DNA of 64,000 bases from Klugiella xanthotipulae (GTDB lineage Bacteria > Actinomycetota > Actinomycetes > Actinomycetales > Microbacteriaceae). The position numbers were made by a program, and so were the translations under genes. Of this stretch, positions 49,944-58,523 are shown one piece after another. The stretch spans positions 372,001-436,000 of the forward strand of contig NZ_VFPN01000003.1 of the NCBI RefSeq assembly GCF_006716695.1. The letters are read 5' to 3'. How positions within the stretch are numbered: position 1 is the first letter of the stretch; each line of letters starts with the position of its first letter. The notes beneath the pieces are model-generated. The model did no database searches and had not been told where the DNA came from. It saw only the letters and a list, made by a program, of their open reading frames with translations.

Positions 49944-49949
49944 TAGGAT
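49944..49949 (+). promoter_or_regulatory. -10 element of trpD
   Basis: TAGGAT, 6 bases before ATG 49956, no ribosome site between; leaderless layout. Confidence 0.45.
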
Positions 49950-49955
49950 CTCTGT

Positions 49956-51026
49956 ATGAGTTTCTCACCCTCTTGGCCGCAAATAATTACTACGCTCATC
50001 GACGGAGACGACATGAGCGTCAGCGAAGCAGATTGGGCGATGACGCAGATCATGACGGGTCAGGCATCCGAGGCGGCCCTCTCGGCTTTTCTGATCGCAC
50101 TGCGCATCAAGGGCGAGACTGTTAATGAGGTGGTCGGTTTCCGTGACGCCATCCTGGAGCACGCGCGATCTGTGGCGATCACGCCGCAATCGCTTGACAT
50201 CGTCGGAACGGGTGGAGATCGGTTTGGCACTGTCAACGTGTCTACCATGTCCTCAATCGTTGCAGCGGCGGCAGGAATTCCTGTAGTTAAGCACGGGAAC
50301 CGCGCTGCTAGCTCGCAGTCTGGTTCATCCGATGTTCTAGCGTCCCTTGGAGTGAGCCTAGAGCTCACTCCAGAACAGCTGGCTCGCGTCTTTGACAGGA
50401 CGGGGATTGCCTTCATCTACGCAGGACACTTTCATCCCGGGTTCCAGTATGCAGGCAAGGTGCGTAAAGAAATCGGTGTACCAACGGTCTTCAATTTCTT
50501 GGGACCGCTGTGCAATCCTGTACGGCCAGAGGCTTCTGCCGTGGGGGTGGCTCAGAGTGACCGTGTACCCCTGATTGTGGGGGTCTTTCAAACACGAGGT
50601 GCTAACGCACTCGTTTTTCGCGGTGATGAAGGCCTTGACGAGTTATCGACGGTCGGTCACTCGCACATCTGGGAGGTCACCCGCGGGGGCGTAACAGAAC
50701 ATGACCTTGACCCTCGGGATCTGGGTATTGCTCGCGCAAACATTGAAGACCTTATCGGTCAGGATGCCGCATACAATGCTCAGGTGGCCCGAAAAGTTTT
50801 CGCGGGGGATGCTGGACCGGTCCGTGATATAGTCCTGCTCAACGCTGCCGCTGGACTTGTAGCCTACGACCTTTCGTTGGATCCGGCGAGTAGCGAAACT
50901 CCCATGTTGGAGCGACTTACGAGCAAGCTTGTTATCGCTGCGGATACCGTGGACAGCGGGGCAGCAGAGCGCAAACTCGCCGCCTGGATTGGAGCCACCC
51001 GGGATGAGGCCGGTGTGGTGTCGTAG
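49956..51026 (+). CDS. trpD: Anthranilate phosphoribosyltransferase
   Basis: Tryptophan pathway enzyme joining anthranilate to PRPP. The 356-residue protein has the PRPP-binding GTGGDRFGTVNVSTMSS, KHGNRAASSQSGSSDVLASLG and the conserved FLGPLCNPVRPEA. It stands apart from other trp genes here, divergent from ctaE, an arrangement I recall from other Microbacteriaceae. Confidence 0.95.
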   Translation: MSFSPSWPQIITTLIDGDDMSVSEADWAMTQIMTGQASEAALSAFLIALRIKGETVNEVVGFRDAILEHARSVAITPQSLDIVGTGGDRFGTVNVSTMSSIVAAAAGIPVVKHGNRAASSQSGSSDVLASLGVSLELTPEQLARVFDRTGIAFIYAGHFHPGFQYAGKVRKEIGVPTVFNFLGPLCNPVRPEASAVGVAQSDRVPLIVGVFQTRGANALVFRGDEGLDELSTVGHSHIWEVTRGGVTEHDLDPRDLGIARANIEDLIGQDAAYNAQVARKVFAGDAGPVRDIVLLNAAAGLVAYDLSLDPASSETPMLERLTSKLVIAADTVDSGAAERKLAAWIGATRDEAGVVS

Positions 51027-51056
51027 AGCGGAGTTCCTCGGTGAGGGACCCACGGT

Positions 51057-52136
51057 TTATTCGACGACTATGTGGTGAAAGGGTATTTTCCAGAACCTAG
51101 CGATAGTTTCACCCAACAAGGCGAGGGAGTCGAATGAGGGGAGGGGAGTGTCCAGCGGTGTGACCGTTATCGAGATCCCTGCCCGTGTGACCGCTCGCTT
51201 CCATGTGCCCACAACACGACCGTTCTGGAGAATCATCGGACGGAATATTCCGTTATTACCCGGCACAAGCCCCTGGACTACGGTTGGCGTCGCAATCGCG
51301 GAACGGTCAGCATAACCGAGATAATATTCGTCGAATCCGGGGAGAGCATAGCTGGTTGCGAGGGAGGCCCCAGCAGGCAACTCAACTTCGGCTCTGCGGT
51401 AATACTCGATTTCATCGATGCGCGTCAGAATGACCCGATCTGCACAAATAGCAGCGGCTCGACGCGCCTGGGTGAGAGTGAGCTTTGACCAGCTAACGAA
51501 GTCGGCGAGGGTAGCAGGTGCGTGCCCGTTGAGATAACGGATGAAAAACTCTGCCAGGGCTTCGTCGATTTCATAACGTGTCGGCTGAGGCACCCACTCG
51601 TCTAGGAGGACTAACAGTTGGTCACCAGCGTCGTTAAATGGGCCCCAGCAGAACGTTCCGGTCTGGGCTAGGTTCCAGATCAAATGGTATCCCCGCTGGC
51701 CTGAAACAGCGATTCCGTGGTCTTCGAGATAGCTGAGGAATTCGGCCCGTGTGGCGGTCTTGTTATCGCGGAGCAGTTCCTGAGCCAGAGACCGCGCATG
51801 TTCAATGATTCTGTCATCCAGTTGAAGCGCTTCGCGACGGCGGGCTGCACCTGCGATAAGCCGATCCGCTGTGAGGCTGAGCATCCAATGTAGATCGGTG
51901 CCAATAACGACGTGTAGAGTGCCGCGCATTGGCCACGAACGAACGACTTTACCGTCGTTGAAAGCCTTTTTTACCGAACTAACCGTGCTGTCCGCTGTCC
52001 GCACGCCGATCGCCCACAGGGCGGCGGGAAGATCTTGTGCCTGGATGGCACCAATATGCCGTACCGTTGCTTCAACGTTAGATGTGGGGCGGGTGAGAAG
52101 CTGGTTATGGAGCCGCTGGTCTAGGAGATCCGTCAT
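51057..52136 (-). CDS. Winged-helix protein, AlkZ-like (HTH_42 family)
   Basis: The 359-residue protein has the family start LLDQRLHNQLL and IGAIQAQDLPAALWAIGVR, where QAQD matches the Q-x-(D/E) catalytic motif of AlkZ-type DNA glycosylases, then WPMRGTLHVV and LPGFDEYYLGYADRS. AlkZ/YcaQ enzymes remove crosslinked or alkylated bases; many members are unproven. ATG 52136 has TAGAAT 7 bases upstream. Confidence 0.8.
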   Translation of the reverse strand: MTDLLDQRLHNQLLTRPTSNVEATVRHIGAIQAQDLPAALWAIGVRTADSTVSSVKKAFNDGKVVRSWPMRGTLHVVIGTDLHWMLSLTADRLIAGAARRREALQLDDRIIEHARSLAQELLRDNKTATRAEFLSYLEDHGIAVSGQRGYHLIWNLAQTGTFCWGPFNDAGDQLLVLLDEWVPQPTRYEIDEALAEFFIRYLNGHAPATLADFVSWSKLTLTQARRAAAICADRVILTRIDEIEYYRRAEVELPAGASLATSYALPGFDEYYLGYADRSAIATPTVVQGLVPGNNGIFRPMILQNGRVVGTWKRAVTRAGISITVTPLDTPLPSFDSLALLGETIARFWKIPFHHIVVE

Positions 52137-52143
52137 ATTGTGG

Positions 52144-52149
52144 ATTCTA
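52144..52149 (-). promoter_or_regulatory. -10 element of the AlkZ-like gene
   Basis: TAGAAT on the minus strand, 7 bases before ATG 52136; leaderless layout. The remaining 200 bases up to the secA2 remnant show nothing I can name. Confidence 0.45.
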
Positions 52150-52345
52150 AATCACGCGTGAGGGCGCGAACAGACAGGATAGCGTCGCCATTGGCCAGCC
52201 TAAAGAGTAAAGAGCACATAGAACCCCACTCGATGTTCGGGCCTGCCTGCGGTTGAGGCTTAGCTGGGGTATGCCCCATACCGTATCCAGCGGTTGCCGT
52301 GCAGACCGCAACCGGGGGCGGCCAGCCCCAACAGCATCAACGGAG

Positions 52346-53610
52346 TCAGGGCGTTCGCGTGCCTTTCGGTTTGGTAGGGCGGAGGGCGTTGAGGATGAGG
52401 TTGCCGAAACGTTGTTCTGGAGAGCCGAACGGGTCCTCGGCGACCATGTAGGTCCAGGTGGTTGACGGTCGGCTCAGGCCGAGGGTTTCCGGATCGAGGG
52501 TTCCCATTCTGGCAGCGTGAGAGAGAGTCGCCGCGATGGCGGCGACGACATCACGGGTGAAGCCATCGAAAGCTTGGTAGGCGATCCTGTTGTACTCGCT
52601 GAGCGGGGTATTGCGGGCCAGAGAGCGCAAATGAATGCCCTCCCGAGCTGCGGTAAGCATGTCGAGATGTTCTATCCAACGCTGGTCAAGTTGGTGCAAG
52701 CTGATGGCTCGGACCGCAGTCGAGATCGATGCGGGGTTAATTTGGGCCCCCAACGCATCGATAGCAGTGCGTGCCCGTCGTTCAGAAGATCGGCGAACGG
52801 GCCGCCGGTGAAGATTTCGGCGCGGAGCCGGAGTACAGCGGCACGCTGGTTAGTGGGAACCTCGGCGAACGCGAGGGTATTTTGGTGGGATCGTTGCTGG
52901 ATCCCTTCCGCGAGGCGCTGGGCATGGTCAACAAGCTCGACGGCCGTGTCGGGGTTGAACGGCGCCCCGTAAGCCTTTCGTAGGGACTGCGCGAATCCGG
53001 GCAGGTGGCGGCACATGAGGTCATCTTCCAAGCTCGTGAATAACACGCTGGTACCCGGGTCACCCTGCCGGCCGGCGCGGCCGCGAAGCTGGTCATCGAG
53101 GCGGCGGCTATCATAGCGGCCGATCCCCACGACGCAGAGTCCGCCGAGAGCAATGATGCGTTCGGAGTCGTTCCCGCTGGCTCCGCCCAGCCGGATATCG
53201 GTTCCACGTCCGGCCATTTGGGTGGAGATCGTGACCCGACCGTATTCTCCGGCGCGGGCAATGATTGTAGCCTCGTCAGCGTCGTTCTTCGCGTTCAGCA
53301 CCACCGAGGCGATCCCGGCCTGTGCCAGTTCATCCGCGAGATGCTCAGACTGGGCCACGCTGGCGGTACCGACCAAGACTGGACGCCCCGACACATGTTC
53401 CGCCGTGATGTACTCGATCGCAGCCTGCAACCGTGATGCACCGTCGGGGTGCACCCGATCAGGGAGGTCCTCCCGGGCGACCGGGCGGTGCGGGCGGATC
53501 TCACCGGTGCGCACCCCGTACCGGTCGGCGAGCTGCTCCGCGACCGGCAGCGCCGTCCCGGACATCCCGCATACGGTTCGGTAACGGCCGATGAGGGCTT
53601 GGATCGTGAT
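52346..53610 (-). pseudogene. secA2: Accessory SecA2, 3' fragment with frameshift
   Basis: Remnant of a second SecA ATPase (accessory secretion motor). The fragment begins just after the IS scar with ITIQALIGRYRTVCGMSGTA, continues through STQMAGRGTDIRLGG and LRGRAGRQGDPG (helicase motifs V and VI), and then breaks. Near 52745-52752 a run of five G marks a change of frame; the C-terminal part (LDQRWIEHLDMLTAAREGIHLR) lies in the other frame and ends at 52346. The segment between Walker A and this point, about 270 residues in SecA, is missing. Confidence 0.88.
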
Positions 53611-53629
53611 TGGTTTGGCCTGGGTTTAG
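53611..53629. repeat. Duplicated 19-bp IS terminus (scar)
   Basis: Exact copy of the outer 19 bases of the IS end at 53630-53648, in the same orientation and directly abutting it. Copy 1 has no such extra end. It is probably the residue of another IS copy removed by deletion or recombination. Confidence 0.85.
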
Positions 53630-53666
53630 TGGTTTGGCCTGGGTTTAGTTCCGACTATTTTGTTCA

Positions 53667-54576
53667 TCACTCGACGGTTGTCACGAGTGACTGCGCCTCA
53701 GCATAGTACGCCGTCTCAACCTCGACCGGGGTTCGCCTGCCTAGCTCGCCGTGGAGGCGCTCATTGTTCCACCACCACACATACTCCAGGGTGGCGAGTT
53801 CGACTTCCTCAACTGTTTTCCAGGGGCCACGCATGCGGATGAGTTCTGCTTTGTAGAGCGCGTTCACTGACTCGGCCAGGGCATTATCGTAGCTGTCACC
53901 TACGGTCCCCGTTGAAGGAATCGCCCCCAGTTCTCTGACGCGGTTGGAGTAGACCATCGACATGTAGTTCGATCCGTGGTCGCTGTGATGCACGGCCCCG
54001 TCGAGCGTTCCACCTGATTGCCAGGCCGCCATCTCAAGCGCCTGCAGCGGCAGTATCTCAGCTTTCAGTGTTGAGGCAACGTTCCAGCCAACGATCTTAC
54101 GATCAAAGACATCAATAATGAACGCGGTGTATGCGAACCCAGCCCACGTAGCAACGTAAGTGATGTCACACACCAACAACTTCATTGGCCCGTCGGCCAC
54201 GAACTGGCGTTCGACGAGATCACCCGGCAGCTGATCCCTGACGTCACTCGTTGTTGTGAAGGCTCTCTTCGAACGACGTACCCCACGCACTCCGGCGATT
54301 TTCATCAGACGCTCGGTTTGGTCGCGTCCGATGACCCACCCTGCTCTGGTGAGGAGGGCGTGCATCTTGCGGCGCCCGTAGACGCTGTAGTGCTGTTTGT
54401 GGAGTTGACGGATCTCGGTGACGAGAATCTCGTCGCGTAGTTTCCTGACCGACGGGAGTCTGTGTTTCGCTGCCCGATATCCTCGGGACGTCAGAAACAC
54501 GAATTGCCGAGCCCAGCACACGGCACAGGAACTCAACCCCGAAACGATCACGATAGGTATCGATGAATTGGATCAT
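53667..54576 (-). pseudogene. IS3-family transposase OrfB, frameshifted (copy 2)
   Basis: Same protein segments and same frame change as in copy 1; the sequence at the join reads identically on the minus strand. Starts at ATG 54576, overlapping the orfA stop. Confidence 0.8.
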
Positions 54577-54887
54577 TTCGTTCGTGGCGGGTCGAGTTCC
54601 TTGGCGAAAAATATGCTCGCAGCTCGCAAGACTTCGTTTGCTTTCTTGAGTTCAGCGACTTCGCGGCGCAGTCGCCGGTTCTCCTCGTTCATATCAGTGG
54701 TCACGCCGGGTTTTTGGCCAGTATCGATCAGCGTTTGACGATGCCAGATACGCAGCGTGTCTGGTGAGACACCGAGGAGCTTGCCGACCTGGTTGCTGGC
54801 TGCGTTGAGGCTCGTATGCTCGGGGAGCGCTTCGGTGAGCATACGCAGCGCGCGTTCACGGAATTCTGGTTCATATTTGTTTGCCAT
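54573..54887 (-). CDS. IS3-family transposase OrfA (copy 2)
   Basis: 104 residues, identical in translation to OrfA of copy 1, with HTH and coiled coil intact. Confidence 0.92.
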   Translation of the reverse strand: MANKYEPEFRERALRMLTEALPEHTSLNAASNQVGKLLGVSPDTLRIWHRQTLIDTGQKPGVTTDMNEENRRLRREVAELKKANEVLRAASIFFAKELDPPRTK

Positions 54888-54936
54888 GGTGTTCCTATCC
54901 TTGTTGAAAGTACGGAACTAAACCCAGGCCAAACCA

Positions 54937-55360
54937 ACGTCTTCCCCTCACCAGTGCCCATCTGAATCACGTGCCCACCCAGAAGTGCCAGCGCGCCCAC
55001 CAGTTGGGTATCAAACACGTTGACACCCAACGCCGCCTGCGTAACCGCCCGAGCAACTCTGCAGAACTCTGCGTGCTCTACCACGCCCCACGCTCGACGG
55101 CTCGAGCGTAACCGCAGCACCGAAGCAATTACTTCCTCAACTGAAAGCCGCACGCCTTGGTGAGGGAGATTCTCCACGAGCGAATATTGACGACGGAACC
55201 GGACAGTTCCGTCTACCCCGAGGTATCGCCGAACGTCGTCACACAGACCCACGACCACCCCAAACTTGTCTAGAACGCCAATGTTCGACCTGCCACGAAA
55301 TGCAACCCAGGCAATGAACGAGCAAAGCCTAGCGAGACTACCTGAGCGCTGCCCCAGCAT
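54937..55360 (-). pseudogene. secA2: Accessory SecA2, 5' fragment
   Basis: Minus-strand reading gives RRYLGVDGTVRFRRQY and then GVNVFDTQLVGALALLGG and HVIQMGTGEGKT, the SecA N-terminal segment and Walker A, ending at the IS. The true start is unclear: ATG 55360 puts Walker A near residue 135, later than the roughly 105 usual for SecA, so a GTG about 30 codons downstream may be the start. Confidence 0.75.
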
Positions 55361-56160
55361 ATGCCAGTTTTGCGGAGGGCAATTCGCCACTTCTGTGGCC
55401 ACCCCAAGCTGGAAGGACTGGAAGATTTTGACGATTATCTCCACAAGGTGCGTGACTATGGACCTTGCAGCGATCAGAATCGGGCGCGGGCTTCGCAGCA
55501 ACTGTTGCGATACCCCGAGAAAGCCTCACCGTCGCACGATGTCGGCAACAGCTGACACCCGCATGGGGAGCCACGCTCTGCTTCTGAAGATGAGGACTCT
55601 CTATCAATGCATAACGCACCGATGGCACGATAGCGTCAGCACGTCAGGTTTGGGGCGCGAAAAGCACACCACCACTGCTCGAAATCGGGGAAGGCAATAC
55701 TCGGTGCCCGGGGTGCGGAGGATGGGGTACCCCGCGCCAAAGAACTGGTCGAAATCACATCTTAACCACAACGGCAGTACCGCCTGAGAGTCTCAGGAAA
55801 CAGTCAGGAAAATGAGTCTTTGGGGGAGCGAAACCGAGACCGTGATGCGGAACAGCTGAGACGAGACCCCCACAACAGCTTGATCAAAATCCAGATGCAT
55901 CAGAGGGTCTCTCTCGCCAGGATGTGAACTCCACGTATCGTTGGTTTCTCGTGCGCCCCCAGAGCAAGGGAAAGTTTCGCTGTGCCTTGTATGCAGTAAC
56001 GTTCTTCACGGGTGCGCGTCTTCAAAAGATTTCAGGTGACCTGGGACTGAGACAATCAGCTCTCGGATTTCATTCGATGAGACAACGAAGGCTTTTACTG
56101 ACATAATATACATTATCGGCCATTCACCAAACGTCACGAGGCGGTCCGGATGACGACTCG
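55361..56160. other. Gene-poor stretch with no recognisable gene
   Basis: About 800 bases between the secA2 remnant and the SDR gene. Open frames of 60-173 codons exist on both strands, but none shows family motifs, ribosome sites or a composition that convinces me. No tRNA-like fold was recognised. It may be decayed sequence from the same event that damaged secA2, or a part of a lost neighbour. Confidence 0.5.
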
Positions 56161-56925
56161 CTACCTGCGGGTGAAAAAGCTGACGTCACCCACATACCGG
56201 GTGTGATCGGCCGGAATCAACTCGGTGGCAGCCAAGGCTACTTCCGAGGCAAATTCGCTCACGTTGTAGAGCCGACCTGCCGACTCCTTACGCTGGTCGA
56301 TAGCACCCGGGTTGGCGCGCTCTAGTAGTGTGGCCGTGATTGTTCCCTCGATCATGTCGCCCGAGACGACAACAAATCCAATTGATCGCTTCTGAAGTAC
56401 AGGAATGAGTTCCCGGAGCGCATCCTCGCCCGCACGTTTACTCAGGGCGACAACCTCATACTCAGGCATTGTTGGCACAGTACCAATAAAGTGTGCCTGG
56501 TGGCTTGTGACAAAGACGACGCGCGCTCCATCGCTGAGCAGCGGAAGGGCCTGGGTGAGTAAATTCACCTGTGAATCTCGGTTAAGTACCATTGCGTAGT
56601 CCTCAGCCACACCGGTTTCCATGCCACCAGATGCGTTCAGGACGAGCATGTCCAGGCCGCCAAATTCTGTTGAGATCGTCTCCAACATTGCAGCAACGGA
56701 ATCGGCATCTGTCAGGTCGGCTTGAACTGTGATAACACGGACGTTGTGCTCACGAAGCGTTGCAGCCAGCTTCTCAGCGCGTGCCGCTTTATTGCGATAG
56801 TTGATGACAACATCCGCGCCTGCCTCGGCAAAATAACTGGCAGTATCCGCGCCGATTCCCCGTGAGGAACCGGTAACAAGAATGCGTTTTCCGGCCAGGG
56901 CGGCAGGTGCTAGGGGGTTAGACAA
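56161..56925 (-). CDS. Short-chain dehydrogenase/reductase
   Basis: The 254-residue Rossmann protein has the cofactor motif VTGSSRGIG, VINYRNKAARAE and LVLNASGGM (in place of NAG). The catalytic lysine would be in VALSKRAGE; the usual tyrosine four residues before it is replaced (EYEVVALSK puts Tyr at -6), so activity may be altered. TTG 56925 has GAGGAGA 5 bases upstream and is preferred over an open frame to 57015. Substrate unknown. Confidence 0.82.
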   Translation of the reverse strand: MSNPLAPAALAGKRILVTGSSRGIGADTASYFAEAGADVVINYRNKAARAEKLAATLREHNVRVITVQADLTDADSVAAMLETISTEFGGLDMLVLNASGGMETGVAEDYAMVLNRDSQVNLLTQALPLLSDGARVVFVTSHQAHFIGTVPTMPEYEVVALSKRAGEDALRELIPVLQKRSIGFVVVSGDMIEGTITATLLERANPGAIDQRKESAGRLYNVSEFASEVALAATELIPADHTRYVGDVSFFTRR

Positions 56926-57019
56926 TGTGATCTCCTCGGGGACGGTTACTGAGGGTGAAATGATCCTCAACTCTCCCACCGAGACTACCAAGGGTCGTAA
57001 GACGCGCGCGTACACATGG

Positions 57020-57025
57020 TAGCTT
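57020..57025 (+). promoter_or_regulatory. -10 element of the nfeD-SPFH operon
   Basis: TAGCTT, 7 bases before an ATG at 57033 that opens a 9-codon frame. Confidence 0.4.
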
Positions 57026-57032
57026 TGGTTGC

Positions 57033-57062
57033 ATGACGGCTACGGCGCAGGAGACGAACTGA
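57033..57062 (+). CDS. Putative leaderless 9-residue leader ORF
   Basis: Reads MTATAQETN and stops in TGATG, sharing a base with the nfeD ATG. It sits at the expected transcript start and contains the nfeD ribosome site (AGGAG). Either a translated coupling leader or chance; no peptide function is implied. Confidence 0.35.
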   Translation: MTATAQETN

Positions 57063-57523
57063 TGGTGGATTTTCTTGTGAATCATGGCTGGGTTGCGTGG
57101 CTTGCTCTTGGTTTGCTTTTTTTAATTGTCGAGATGTTCACGCTTGAGTTCACTGCCCTCATGCTGGCCGTCGCCAGCCTAATGGGTATTCCCCTGGGCC
57201 TGACTTCACTCCCCTTCTGGGTGCAGATTGTCATTGTCGCTCTGTTCTCTCTCGTTCTCATCCTGTTTCTGCGCCCTCCGCTTCTGCGCTGGTTAAAACG
57301 CGGCTCGGACCGAACGAAAAGCAACGTTGATGCACTTGAGGGGCTGCGCGGCATCGTTCAGACCGGGATCTCTTCCGACAAGATTGGTACAGTAAAATTT
57401 ACGAATGGCGAGACCTGGACGGCTAGGCTGCTTCCCTCTGCATTCGCCGGAGTTCTTGAGCCCGGTAGCGACGTGATTCTTATCTCCATCGACGGGGCAA
57501 CCGCTGTTGTCTCGCCTGTCTAA
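57062..57523 (+). CDS. NfeD-like membrane protein
   Basis: The 153-residue protein has three to four hydrophobic segments in its first 85 residues (WLALGLLFLIVEMF, FWVQIVIVALFSLVLILF) and a small C-terminal beta domain, the short NfeD layout without a protease domain. ATG 57062 has AGGAG 8 bases upstream. It is followed after 18 bases by an SPFH protein, the standard pair thought to organise membrane microdomains. Confidence 0.88.
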   Translation: MVDFLVNHGWVAWLALGLLFLIVEMFTLEFTALMLAVASLMGIPLGLTSLPFWVQIVIVALFSLVLILFLRPPLLRWLKRGSDRTKSNVDALEGLRGIVQTGISSDKIGTVKFTNGETWTARLLPSAFAGVLEPGSDVILISIDGATAVVSPV

Positions 57524-57541
57524 ATAACTAGAGGAATATAA

Positions 57542-58519
57542 ATGGACAACTCCGGCACCGTCGGGTTTGCAGTACTTGCTGTATTGCTGCTCATTCTCGT
57601 CATCTTCGTGATTACGGTATTGGTGCGTTCCGTGCGCATCATTCCGCAGGCGAACGCTGGCGTGGTCGAGCGACTCGGAAAATACCATAAGACACTCATG
57701 CCCGGCCTCAACTTACTGGTTCCCTTTATTGACCGGGTGCGTCCACTCATCGATATGCGTGAACAGGTCGTCTCATTCCCACCCCAGCCGGTGATCACAG
57801 AAGATAACCTGGTGGTCTCGATTGATACCGTCGTCTACTTTCAGGTGACTGACGCTCGTGCAGCAACCTATGAGATTGCCAATTACCTCGGCGCTGTTGA
57901 GCAGCTCACCACCACGACGCTGCGTAACGTTGTGGGTAGCCTCAACCTTGAAGAAGCACTCACCAGCCGCGACAACATTAACGGTCAGCTTCGAGTGGTG
58001 CTTGACGAAGCAACGGGTAAGTGGGGTGTTCGTGTGGGTCGTGTTGAGCTCAAGGCGATCGATCCGCCCCACTCCATTCAGGACTCCATGGAAAAGCAGA
58101 TGCGTGCCGAGCGTGACCGCCGTGCTGCTATCTTGACCGCCGAGGGCACAAAACAGTCTGCCATCCTTGAGGCTGAGGGTGCACGGCAATCCGATATTCT
58201 TCGCGCCGAGGGTGAGGCTCAGGCGGCAGTGTTACGGGCTCAGGGTGAGGGCGAAGCTATTAGTACGGTTTTTCGTGCAATCCATGAGGGCAATCCCGAT
58301 GGCCCACTGCTTGCCTACCAGTATCTTCAGACTTTGCCCAAACTCGCTGAGGGGCAAGCAAATACCCTTTGGGTTCTCCCGAGCGAACTAACGGATGCGC
58401 TCAAGAGCGTTTCCTCGGCCTTTGGCGGCGAAAGCAACGAGGATGCTCCCAAGCGTACCGATGCTCATAAGCCCACGTTCCCGAAGCTACCGCCGCTTGA
58501 CGGTGGGACTGCGGTCTAA
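57542..58519 (+). CDS. SPFH/stomatin-like protein (QmcA family)
   Basis: The 325-residue protein has one N-terminal TM (about 8-28), then the SPFH domain (IIPQANAGVVERLGKYHKTLMPGL onwards) and an alanine/glutamate-rich coiled coil with repeated ILxAEGxxQ units near 200-240. Family members form large membrane-bound oligomers. It is paired with the NfeD gene. Confidence 0.93.
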   Translation: MDNSGTVGFAVLAVLLLILVIFVITVLVRSVRIIPQANAGVVERLGKYHKTLMPGLNLLVPFIDRVRPLIDMREQVVSFPPQPVITEDNLVVSIDTVVYFQVTDARAATYEIANYLGAVEQLTTTTLRNVVGSLNLEEALTSRDNINGQLRVVLDEATGKWGVRVGRVELKAIDPPHSIQDSMEKQMRAERDRRAAILTAEGTKQSAILEAEGARQSDILRAEGEAQAAVLRAQGEGEAISTVFRAIHEGNPDGPLLAYQYLQTLPKLAEGQANTLWVLPSELTDALKSVSSAFGGESNEDAPKRTDAHKPTFPKLPPLDGGTAV

Positions 58520-58523
58520 ACAG

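Larger units (their letters stand above)
53630..54936 (-). mobile_element. IS3-family insertion sequence, copy 2 (in secA2)
   Basis: 1307 bp, same length, ends and translated ORFs as copy 1, in the opposite orientation. The flanks are TTAG and ACGT, so there is no target duplication; one side abuts the 19-bp scar. Insertion lies directly after the Walker A codons (MGTGEGKT) of secA2. Confidence 0.94.

Noticed and set aside
37422-54936. Composite transposon formed by the two IS copies
   Set aside because: Copy 1 has its own target duplication inside a gene whose two halves flank it, and the block between holds core respiratory genes; the copies inserted independently.
55266-55787. 173-codon open frame on the plus strand antisense to the start of secA2
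   Set aside because: No recognisable motif, no ribosome site, and it overlaps the SecA2 N-terminal coding sequence; likely chance.
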